Positions 1 to 5,604 of a stretch of DNA of 13,039 nt are shown here, in pieces. Positions within the stretch are counted from its first letter, which is position 1; each line of letters begins with the position of its first letter. Origin of the DNA: Gammaproteobacteria bacterium UBA1119 (GTDB lineage Bacteria; Pseudomonadota; Gammaproteobacteria; Pseudomonadales; Azotimanducaceae); the NCBI GenBank assembly GCA_002313255.1, contig DCBA01000134.1, positions 1 to 13,039 of the forward strand, in the 5' to 3' direction. Position numbers and translations under genes: made by a program. The notes beneath the pieces are model-generated. The model saw only the letters and a program-made list of their open reading frames with translations. It had not been told where the DNA came from and ran no database searches.

Positions 1-311
1 GCGTCGATGCTCGCTTGCACGAGCGTCGCTCCTGCATGCTTGCCTCTGGCTGCTGCGTCAACGACCAACTCCTCGATTTGCGCATAGAATCCGCCGTAGC
101 GGATCGCAAAGTTGTAAGAGAATGTGATCAAGCCATGGACGCCTGACTCGTCCTCTGCAAGTAGCACCACCCCGCGATCTGGATTGTCCACCAACTGTCG
201 AAAGGCGGGACGCAGCATGTCCTCCTTCTCGGGCGCGGACTCCATGAGTTGGGCGAAGAGTTCCATAAAACAGTCTTCGTCGGCGGGGGTTGCGGGGCGC
301 GTGATCAGCAT
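1..311 (-). CDS. GNAT-family N-acetyltransferase, N-terminal part (cut by window edge)
   Basis: The minus-strand frame begins MLITRPATPADEDC, which is a typical GNAT opening in which the first beta strand leads into a 'xxD' helix. It runs open to the window edge, so only about 103 residues are visible. Near the edge it reads ARGKHAGATLV, which fits the acetyl-CoA pyrophosphate-binding motif A (R-x-x-x-A/G-x-G/A) followed by a helix. This is preceded by an IEELVVDAAARG strand, as in motif A of the family. GNAT enzymes move an acetyl group from acetyl-CoA to an amine, but the acceptor here cannot be told. An in-frame ATG at 329 would add six residues (MRSRRH). Neither start has a strong ribosome-binding site, and I prefer 311 because homology normally begins there. 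The C-terminal end lies outside the window. Confidence 0.8.
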   Translation of the reverse strand, partial: MLITRPATPADEDCFMELFAQLMESAPEKEDMLRPAFRQLVDNPDRGVVLLAEDESGVHGLITFSYNFAIRYGGFYAQIEELVVDAAARGKHAGATLVQASID

Positions 312-494
312 GTGCCGTCTCGATCTCATCTTTAAGAGCGATTGTAAGGTGAAAAGCACAGCCTACGAGCGTTATTGATAGCGCTGTAAGAAGCCGGCGC
401 ATACCCGGAGCATACTGCAAAAGATGAGAACGTCCGAACCGATAGCGCATAGCAGCCGCGCTACACGTACCGGCCCAGACGAACCGCCAACATA
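312..494. other. Non-coding stretch between the acetyltransferase and repeat copy 1
   Basis: I see no convincing gene in either strand. A long minus-strand frame covers 58-450, but it is the shadow of the acetyltransferase and ends in low-quality arginine-rich sequence. The promoter of the acetyltransferase should lie here, but I could not pick a clear -35/-10 pair. Confidence 0.4.
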
Positions 495-591
495 CACCTA
501 ATACCCAAGCCCGCCCAGGCTGACATTTCCGATATTGTTAGCGTGGTAGCAACTGAGAGCGCCAAGCCATCGATCGAATCCGAACATTCGT
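495..591. repeat. Direct repeat, copy 1 (left of small ORF and transporter)
   Basis: This ~97-bp stretch aligns without any gap to 2385-2481. I count 12 mismatches over 96 bases, and the last 31 bases (561-591) are identical. It starts CACCTAATACCCAA and ends CGAACATTCGT. It contains small stem-loops: CGAAT/ATTCG around a 6-base loop, and GTTA/TAGC, where copy 2 has GCTA/TAGC. The C-to-T difference in that stem keeps pairing as G-U if the plus strand is transcribed. Neither copy keeps a shared reading frame with synonymous-type changes, so it is probably a non-coding repeat. It is on the same strand as copy 2. Confidence 0.85.
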
Positions 592-660
592 TTTAGAAGG
601 TGGATACAAAGCTGCGGTTTTGGGCGCGTTTGTTTCGCATTGGTGCGTGTGGGTCGTTGA

Positions 661-879
661 TTGTGTTTTTTTGGGGATTACCGAGGTTCTACTTTCTGGC
701 AGGACATGTTTGGTAGTGGATTTTACCTCATGGGATTTCAGCGGATCGTTGCGATTCCTTCGTATTATTTACTGAAGGTCGGTGTACCCAATGCGCACCA
801 GAAAGGGCTATATCACTTGGTTGTCGGTTTAATTGTGGGTTCAGTTTTACCGCTCCTCGTCTGGTTGCTTTATCCCTAA
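661..879 (+). CDS. Small hydrophobic protein of unknown function, possibly frameshifted
   Basis: The frame from a TTG at 661 gives 72 residues, and the first ATG is at 706 (MFGSGFYLMGFQ), giving 58. The C-terminal half is a clear membrane helix (LVVGLIVGSVLPLLVWLL). I do not recognise a family. A different frame just upstream, open from a GTG at 600 to a TAG at about 714, also encodes a hydrophobic segment (FRIGACGSLIVFFWGL). The two frames overlap around 661-715 and could be the halves of one ~95-residue membrane protein joined by a one-base shift. An AGAAG sequence directly abuts the GTG, which is too close for a normal ribosome-binding site. The ORF lies inside the repeat-bounded segment, on the transporter's strand and upstream of it. 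It may be a remnant rather than a working gene. Confidence 0.35.
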   Translation: MCFFGDYRGSTFWQDMFGSGFYLMGFQRIVAIPSYYLLKVGVPNAHQKGLYHLVVGLIVGSVLPLLVWLLYP

Positions 880-974
880 CACCCAACCCCACCTTTTTTT
901 GTGTCTGGGTAGGGACAACAATAATTGGACTAACCGGTCGCTGCTGTTTCCCGAACTTGCCGATCAGCTTGATT

Positions 975-995
975 TATAATGAATTTAAAGGGGGG
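975..995 (+). promoter_or_regulatory. Candidate -10 box and Shine-Dalgarno sequence that decide the transporter start
   Basis: A perfect TATAAT lies at 975-980 and overlaps the ATG at 979. A purine run (AAAGGGGGG, 987-995) sits four bases before an in-frame TTG at 1000. If the -10 box is used, the transcript would begin near 987 and the ATG would not be in it, so the TTG would be the start. No good -35 box at 16-18 bases was found, so the promoter call is weak. The ribosome-binding argument is stronger. Confidence 0.4.
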
Positions 996-2334
996 AACAT
1001 TGTCAAATTCGACGGGCTTCTGGAGCTATCGCCAACAGCGAGAAATCGATGCTTTCCCGACCGGTCGGCTACGTTGGTGGCTGTTGAGTCTGATTGTTCT
1101 CGGGTGGGCGGTCGAGCAGTATGAAGCGCTGAAAAACGGGCCCGTACTTGTCTACATCCTGGCTGACTTTGATAAGACGTTGGTGCAATGGGGATATGCC
1201 GCCGCTGCATTTGGGGCGGTTTACAGTCTTGGCGCGATGCTTCTCAGCCGGGCGGGCGATCGTTATGGCCGCCGTCCGCTCTTGATCTGGCCTGTTTTCG
1301 CTTATGCGGTGATCTCAATCTGCGGTGCGATGGCATCCTCATTCTGGATGTTGGCAGCGTTAATTGCAGCTGGGAGCTTTTTAATGGCTGGCATGAATCC
1401 GGCCGTGCATGCCGCATCCCGAGACCTGACACCGAGTATGGGCAGGGCTATGGTGTATGCGTGGGTCTCTCTCGCATTCACGATTGGAGCGCTTATGTCG
1501 ACACTCGTTGCGGCACAGACTCTGCCAATATGGCCTGGCTGGCGCTCCCAATACTGGATAGCTGCAGGGTTCGCTGGGATCACTGCGCTCATCATTTTCC
1601 TCTTTTTCCGGGACTTGAGTTTGAGGGTCCGCGGACAGATGCAGAAGGCTCGTGAAACGGCCATGACCGAAGTGGCTGTGCAGTCAACGGTCGAAGAAGC
1701 ATACGACGATGGTCGTCTTGTCTATCGTAGTTTTCGACTCTGGATTTTGTCTTTTGTCATCGTCTTCTGGGCACTCACATACGTTACCGTGTCTGCCTAT
1801 GTCCCGACCTTTCTCGTGCAGCACCATGGGCTGGATCCTGCTCATGCGGCCGGCATCACTTCTTTTTTCTGGATCGTGTTTACGATCAGCGTCTTTGTTT
1901 CTGGCTGGCTCTCAGACAAGCTTCGTGTACGTAAAACAATCACTGCATTCGGCGGAGTGACGACTGGGCTCTGTTTTATCTATGGTGCGCAATTGCCGGT
2001 TGATGCGTCGCAAACGACATTAATGGTTGTATGGTCGGCCACGGGGTTTTTTGCGGGTTTCATCTATCCGGCGTGGTGTGCAATCTATTCCGAAACAGCA
2101 GAAAGCATCAGCCCTCATGGCGTCGCGCGAGCCTTTGGTATTACAGCAACGCTGGCACCCTTATCAGGCTTCGTCCTCAATCTGGGGCTCCCCCGAGTTG
2201 TAGAAACTTGGGGATGGTCCAGCTGGATGCTGATCGCAGGCTGTGCCTGTTTTTTTGTCAGTATCCTTGTTGGCTATGGTAAAGGCCCTTGGTGGGTACC
2301 GGCCGCTGAACGGTCATCGCTATCCGCGACCTGA
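979..2334 (+). CDS. Major facilitator superfamily (MFS) transporter
   Basis: This is a 451-residue protein from the ATG, or 444 residues from the TTG at 1000. It has the length and the run of about 12 hydrophobic helices expected of MFS secondary carriers, which move small solutes across the inner membrane, often with protons. The loop between helices 2 and 3 carries the signature GDRYGRRP (residues 93-100), and its half-repeat is GWLSDKLRVRK from residue 309. A hydrophilic central loop at about residues 215-245 separates the two six-helix halves. Helix 1 has two acidic residues (E46, E49), which are candidates for proton or cation coupling. The overall look is closest to metabolite/organic-acid:proton symporters, but the substrate is not predictable. 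It is followed by repeat copy 2 and a PhyH-type dioxygenase on the same strand. Uptake of that enzyme's substrate is conceivable but unproven. Confidence 0.9.
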   Translation: MNLKGGTLSNSTGFWSYRQQREIDAFPTGRLRWWLLSLIVLGWAVEQYEALKNGPVLVYILADFDKTLVQWGYAAAAFGAVYSLGAMLLSRAGDRYGRRPLLIWPVFAYAVISICGAMASSFWMLAALIAAGSFLMAGMNPAVHAASRDLTPSMGRAMVYAWVSLAFTIGALMSTLVAAQTLPIWPGWRSQYWIAAGFAGITALIIFLFFRDLSLRVRGQMQKARETAMTEVAVQSTVEEAYDDGRLVYRSFRLWILSFVIVFWALTYVTVSAYVPTFLVQHHGLDPAHAAGITSFFWIVFTISVFVSGWLSDKLRVRKTITAFGGVTTGLCFIYGAQLPVDASQTTLMVVWSATGFFAGFIYPAWCAIYSETAESISPHGVARAFGITATLAPLSGFVLNLGLPRVVETWGWSSWMLIAGCACFFVSILVGYGKGPWWVPAAERSSLSAT

Positions 2335-2384
2335 TCAGCCACGGCTGAAGCGTTTGCGTATTTCCGAGCTGTGCTGGCGTACGG

Positions 2385-2481
2385 CACCTAATACCCAATC
2401 CCGCCCGGGCTGACCCTTCCGGTCGTGCTATCGTGTTAGCAACTGGGAGTGCCAAGCCATCGATCGAATCCGAACATTCGT
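2385..2481. repeat. Direct repeat, copy 2 (right of transporter)
   Basis: This is the partner of the copy at 495-591, at exactly 1890 bases offset with no insertion or deletion. The best-conserved part is the right end, where 2451-2481 is identical to 561-591 and includes a CGATCG palindrome and the CGAAT/ATTCG stem-loop. It begins about 50 bases after the transporter's stop and ends about 100 bases before the dioxygenase start, so it may sit in the leader of the dioxygenase gene. Confidence 0.85.
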
Positions 2482-2583
2482 ATTACAAGTTCGAGTTGTA
2501 GCGATCTAGCAAGAACGCCATGACAGGTCTCGGTGAGAGGCGTGCTTAGCAACAACCCAAAAGCAAGCGTAGAGGAGCGGAAT

Positions 2584-3486
2584 ATGTCTGCACAAATAAC
2601 TGAATCACCCGACCAACAAGCTCTCGCGCGTACGCTAAGCACCGTCGATCGGCTCGGGCTGCGCGACAACCTAGTCGAGCTCGACGCTCAAGGGTACACG
2701 ACCATACGGGGCGTGCTGTCCGAGGATCAAGTCGATCGTGCCAAACAAGCGTTGTTGAATCGCGTCGAAGAGAACACCGGCAGGCGCGTCGATATTGGCA
2801 CCGCGACCAGCGAAGACTTCCAGAGCGCCATGGGCACGAGCATGGACTACTTGCCCTACATGCTTTACGACGATGAGGTTTTCGAGGAAATCCTTATGGC
2901 GGAAAAGCCCCTCGCTATCGTCAGTTACATCGTGGGCGAGAGCTGCTTGTTGTCCAGCATTGGCTGCCATTTCAAGGCCCCTGGCCCGACTGGAGTGATA
3001 CCGTTACATGCGGACACCGCCGGCCCCCAGCCATTTGCCGCCTATGCGCAAACCGCGAATGTCAATTATGCGTTGACGCCTTATAGCCGCGAAGCTGGTG
3101 CGACTGCGTTGGTGCCGGGCAGCCACAAGCACGCGCGCCAGCCAACCCCTAGCGAATCGTCACTGTCCGACGAGCAATGCAACCCGGCGGCCATAGCCGC
3201 CGATCTCGCGCCCGGCGACTGCGTGGTGTGGCATGGCCACACGTGGCACGGCTCGTTCGAACGTCAGATTCCGGGAGTTCGAATGAACTTGGCAGTCTAT
3301 TTTGCACGGCACCACGTGCAGACCCAGGAACACCATAAAGAGGTGATACCCGAGGCGGTACTGGCGCGCCATGCCAATGACGAGCGCTTCGAGCGTTTGC
3401 TGGCCCGCTCCGTCGCATACGGGTGGCAACGAGAAGGCCCTGATTACGCCGCGATGGGACAATCGCCGACCGGGTGGTACGACTAG
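2584..3486 (+). CDS. Phytanoyl-CoA dioxygenase (PhyH) family, Fe(II)/2-oxoglutarate-dependent oxygenase
   Basis: This 300-residue protein has the layout of the PhyH family, whose members hydroxylate small organic substrates using Fe(II), O2 and 2-oxoglutarate in the cytoplasm. The iron-binding triad is visible: H142-A-D144 in the LHAD motif, and H222 in WHGHTWHGS. R233, eleven residues later, fits the 2-oxoglutarate carboxylate-binding arginine. LVPGSHKH (176-183) is the usual turn before the distal histidine. The N-terminal part (LDAQGYTTIRGVLSEDQVDRA) is the typical 'G-y/f-...-G-v-l-s' opening. I chose the ATG at 2584 because GAGGAG (2572-2577) lies six bases upstream, whereas a longer frame from 2533 lacks such a site. 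The substrate is unknown; bacterial members act on lipids, quaternary amines, phosphonates or secondary metabolites. It differs strongly from the second PhyH-type protein in this window. Confidence 0.9.
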   Translation: MSAQITESPDQQALARTLSTVDRLGLRDNLVELDAQGYTTIRGVLSEDQVDRAKQALLNRVEENTGRRVDIGTATSEDFQSAMGTSMDYLPYMLYDDEVFEEILMAEKPLAIVSYIVGESCLLSSIGCHFKAPGPTGVIPLHADTAGPQPFAAYAQTANVNYALTPYSREAGATALVPGSHKHARQPTPSESSLSDEQCNPAAIAADLAPGDCVVWHGHTWHGSFERQIPGVRMNLAVYFARHHVQTQEHHKEVIPEAVLARHANDERFERLLARSVAYGWQREGPDYAAMGQSPTGWYD

Positions 3487-3588
3487 GGGTCCGTTTCAAT
3501 TATCTCCCTTTTAGGTCGCCCTCTAAAACCGAGCAGATCCTTGTCAACATAGAGATACGATAAGAAAGCAGTGAAAGCCAGTGAAATA

Positions 3589-3608
3589 GCGGAGCGGACG
3601 GGATTCAA
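3589..3608 (-). repeat. tRNA-Asp 3'-end fragment (attachment-site-like)
   Basis: Bases 3589-3602 are identical to 12934-12947 in the acceptor stem and T-stem of the intact tRNA-Asp. Allowing a few mismatches, the similarity continues into the T-loop: the minus strand reads TTGAATCCCGTCC here against TTCGATCCCCGTCC in the tRNA. The outer flanks also share GAAATA, with a small gap. No anticodon or D-arm sequence is present, so this is a fragment and not a tRNA gene. Confidence 0.6.
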
Positions 3609-3627
3609 AAAGGGTCGCTAACCCTTT
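3609..3627. terminator. Short hairpin beside the tRNA fragment, terminator-like
   Basis: AAAGGGT and ACCCTTT form a 7-bp perfect stem around a 5-base loop. T-rich bases follow on both strands (GTTTT on plus, TTG on minus after the CTTT arm). The stem is A/T-rich at its base, so it is at best a modest terminator for the dioxygenase gene ending at 3486. It may instead be part of the attachment-site region. Confidence 0.3.
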
Positions 3628-3664
3628 GTTTTAACTCAACTTAATATTCACTAATTCGCGCTGA

Positions 3665-3683
3665 TACCCCCAAATGTACCCCC
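3665..3683. repeat. TACCCCC direct repeat pair, integrase arm-site-like
   Basis: TACCCCC occurs at 3665-3671 and again at 3677-3683, a 12-base period, with AAATG between the copies. On the minus strand these read GGGGGTA. From general knowledge, runs of GGGGGTA-type repeats are often found between tRNA attachment sites and integrase genes, where they probably bind the integrase arm domain. Here they lie about 60 bases inside the presumed island from the tRNA fragment. The function is inferred from position only. Confidence 0.4.
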
Positions 3684-3802
3684 AGAAAAAAGGAGCTAAG
3701 TAACTGCCCCTTGGACACCAGCTAAGTAGGCAAGGGTGGAGCCTCACCAATAGTCGGCGAGGATCACATTAAAGACTCTTATTAAGTGGACTGGAACAGT
3801 TG

Positions 3803-4489
3803 TCAGGCGGTTGCTTTCGCCGCGGCTTCACTTTTCTTTTTCTTCAAGGCGGCCAGTTGCTCTGGTGTCAGGTTCTTGTACCACTCGCTGGGGTCCCCCA
3901 CGTAGAAACAGTTGAAGCCTCTACGGGTCGTACCTTCGTGATTGGGGCCAGACCAGTGTACCGTCGTTGGTCTGAACACGACGATGTCACCAGGCTTCAT
4001 GGCAGCTTCAACCAGGTCAGGATGTTCAGAGAGATCGTTTGTCTCACTGGGACTTAGATGGGCGAATTCTTCCTCTCGGAGATGCGATCCTTTAATGAAG
4101 TGCAGGCAGCCGTTTTCCCTGTTGGTTTCATCGATAGCGATCCAGATTACGCCGCCTTTCATTGCATCGGAGTGCGGATGAATCTCTTCGGCGTGTTTGG
4201 ACTTGGTAAAGAAACTTGCCGTGGTCGGTTCTGGTTTCTTGCCTAACAGGGTCTCAAGGATGGGCACATGGGCGCCGTTGTGCAGGAGTTCTTTGAAAAA
4301 ATCGTCGGAACGTTCCAATCCCTTGAATACGTTGGTGAACATACCTTCGGTTTTGGGAAATTTGCTGGTGACAGCTTCTGCCCTGCGACAGATTTCCTCA
4401 ACCTGATCTTTCGTTACGAATTGGCGAATGATGACGTAGCCGTCTCGATCGAAGTTGGCTTTGTGTTCGGCTGCTTCCGCTTGGTTCAT
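3803..4489 (-). CDS. Phytanoyl-CoA dioxygenase (PhyH) family oxygenase, short form
   Basis: This 228-residue protein is a second Fe(II)/2-oxoglutarate oxygenase of the PhyH type. H106-S-D108 (in HPHSD) and H178 (in TVHWSGPN) form the iron triad, and R189 or R190 in the following TTRRGFN is the likely 2-oxoglutarate ligand. HFIKGSH (130-136) and MKPGDIVVF (164-172) are the usual family turns. The opening FDRDGYVIIRQFVTKDQV is also typical. The tail (AALKKKKSEAAAKATA) is a lysine/alanine-rich extension without a known domain. The ATG has AGAAGGA a few bases upstream. It is shorter than the first dioxygenase and shares little with it beyond the motifs, so they are not a recent duplication. The subgroup resembles those found singly in marine bacteria. 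The substrate is unknown. Confidence 0.9.
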   Translation of the reverse strand: MNQAEAAEHKANFDRDGYVIIRQFVTKDQVEEICRRAEAVTSKFPKTEGMFTNVFKGLERSDDFFKELLHNGAHVPILETLLGKKPEPTTASFFTKSKHAEEIHPHSDAMKGGVIWIAIDETNRENGCLHFIKGSHLREEEFAHLSPSETNDLSEHPDLVEAAMKPGDIVVFRPTTVHWSGPNHEGTTRRGFNCFYVGDPSEWYKNLTPEQLAALKKKKSEAAAKATA

Positions 4490-4571
4490 GGTTTCCTTCT
4501 CAGCTTGTTCTGCGCGCTCGCAAATTTTTAGGTCGGTACTTTACCGGCGGGCCTGACCTGAGCGGGCTGGA

Positions 4572-4592
4572 ATTATAACGTCGTTGCGACGT
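4572..4592 (-). promoter_or_regulatory. Promoter -10 box with adjoining inverted-repeat operator candidate
   Basis: On the minus strand a perfect TATAAT (4577 down to 4572) is immediately preceded by a perfect inverted repeat, ACGTCG-n3-CGACGT (4578-4592). That places the palindrome in the spacer, where a repressor would block RNA polymerase. The -35 position has only a weak match (CAATTT at 17 bases), as expected for a promoter that may need an activator or be weak. The transcript would lead into the dioxygenase gene starting at 4489, with a leader of about 75 bases. No regulator gene is next to it. Confidence 0.45.
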
Positions 4593-4675
4593 AAAAATTG
4601 GTTTATGTAATTCCCCTCAATCGTAGACGGTGGCGGATAGGTTTCGTGTCTAGGGTTATGCCCCAGTTAGCCACG

Positions 4676-5065
4676 TCAGATTCCCCCACCAGATGGAATA
4701 CGGCTTTGTTGGTAGGCAAAAAAATCTACAGCTTCTTGATAAGCCAAAAGTTCCTCTTGCGTAGGCGATTCAAAGCCTTTGTTTTCCAGTTCTTTTTTGC
4801 GTTTGTCATGTCTAGCCATTAGCCGAATCACCAGAACAATCAAAAGAATGAGAACACTGAGGGATGTATAGAAAATCAATCCATCTAGGAAAGCCGTGAC
4901 TATTCCTAGTACACATGCAATTCCTCCAACCACATAAGCAAACGTGGGTTCGCTATGGAACTCATAGTATTCGGCATACTTACGTTTATGCCGAAACTGC
5001 CGACGAGACAGTTCAATCTGCTTAGATCTATCTTGAAGAATCTCAGCTAGTTTTTCTTTGTCCAA
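4676..5065 (-). CDS. Small two-helix membrane protein of unknown function
   Basis: The protein has 129 residues. Residues 1-40 are charged and helical (KLAEILQDRSKQIELSRRQF). Two adjacent membrane helices follow at about 43-62 (VVGGIACVLGIVTAFL) and 65-84 (YTSLSVLILLIVLVI). A charged segment RHDKRKKELENK and a short C-terminal tail end the protein. This is a helical hairpin in the membrane with both tails on the same side, probably cytoplasmic because of the positive charge. The start is a TTG at 5065, supported by GGAAG four bases upstream; the nearest ATG is in another frame. I do not recognise a family. It lies between the second dioxygenase and the HsdR remnant, all on the minus strand, but it is more than 80 bases from each. 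Confidence 0.65.
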   Translation of the reverse strand: MDKEKLAEILQDRSKQIELSRRQFRHKRKYAEYYEFHSEPTFAYVVGGIACVLGIVTAFLDGLIFYTSLSVLILLIVLVIRLMARHDKRKKELENKGFESPTQEELLAYQEAVDFFAYQQSRIPSGGGI

Positions 5066-5149
5066 TAGTCTTCCGTGGTCATAACAAGATTTGGTAGTTA
5101 AAAGGATCTTGAACTCGTTGGTTCAGTGTGGGGATTCAAGGAGCGTCCT

Positions 5150-5530
5150 TTACACTGTTGAAACCATTCTTTGTGCCCGTTGAAAGCAGTGCTTTATTGC
5201 CTGTTCTCGCGCCTCCGGGTCCCTCATGACGATATTTCGTATCTCACTGTCTGCTTGAAATGCACGAACCATTCCTTGAAAGAACTTCTCGGAGAATGCG
5301 TTATAGACAACGTCTGCTGGATTGTTCCGCATCATGTCTTTCATATCGTCGTCCATGATTTCCTGGTTCACGCGCTCAAATCGAAGAAAGTCCTCGCGTG
5401 AAAACTGTGTCCCGTGTCTCTCGTTGAACGCTTCAATGATCTCTGAAAGTGATCGTTCCTCGTCTTCAGTGTAGGGATTCGCGCAACCACCTGCGCACAA
5501 GGTGTCTAAGTAATCGGCCCACGCCTGCAT
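5150..5530 (-). pseudogene. hsdR: C-terminal remnant of type I restriction enzyme R subunit (HsdR)
   Basis: The 126-residue frame contains SLSEIIEAFNERHGTQFS, then a run of helices ending in REQAIKHCFQRAQRM. This matches the conserved C-terminal helical domain of HsdR proteins, which typically read LSxIIExxNERFGTxFTxxD, then an N-P-x-x-N/V-x-F segment, then FxxxVxxR. HsdR proteins are about 1000 residues long and carry a nuclease and a DEAD-box translocase domain, both absent here. An in-frame TAA lies about 25 bases upstream of its ATG, so the frame does not continue. No hsdM or hsdS is in the window. An alternative is a free-standing domain protein, but no good ribosome-binding site supports an independent start. 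I read it as the debris of a lost restriction system. Confidence 0.65.
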
Positions 5531-5604
5531 CCTTTGTAGCCCGCTCGTGCTCCTTTCTTACTTTCGCGTAGTATTCCTCTTCCTTTCTGGCCGATTTCTG
5601 CTGT

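Larger units (their letters stand above)
3487..3802. other. Non-coding junction region between the two dioxygenase genes
   Basis: No gene is supported here. The stretch holds a weak TTTTAG/CTAAAA hairpin after the first dioxygenase gene, the tRNA-Asp fragment, a second hairpin and the TACCCCC pair, all near 3589-3683. The nine-base word AGCTAAGTA occurs twice (3694-3702 and 3720-3728). The text around 3700-3730 faintly resembles IS3-family element ends (CTGCCCC...GGACACC), but this is too weak to call. Confidence 0.5.

Noticed and set aside
58..450. 130-residue minus-strand ORF
   Set aside because: It overlaps the acetyltransferase in another frame, is rich in Arg/Gly and low-complexity, and has no domain pattern.
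2436..2669. Minus-strand ORF covering repeat copy 2 and the dioxygenase start
   Set aside because: Copy 1 of the repeat does not keep the frame, and differences between the copies change amino acids freely, so coding selection is not supported.
3609..3627. Strong intrinsic terminator of the first PhyH gene
   Set aside because: It is over 120 bases from the stop codon, has a weak A/T-rich stem and only a short T-run, so it was kept only as a low-confidence hairpin.
3665..3683. CRISPR-like short repeat
   Set aside because: Only two 7-base units with a 5-base gap. There are no spacers and no cas genes in the window.
3694..3760. Text resembling an IS3-family terminal end (CTGCCCC, GGACACC, repeated AGCTAAGTA)
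   Set aside because: No matching inverted end, target duplication or transposase fragment is visible, so the resemblance is too thin for an annotation.
5531..5604. Lysine/glutamate-rich minus-strand reading upstream of the HsdR remnant
   Set aside because: It is in another frame from the remnant and too short to tell from chance. It might be more hsdR debris, but that cannot be shown.
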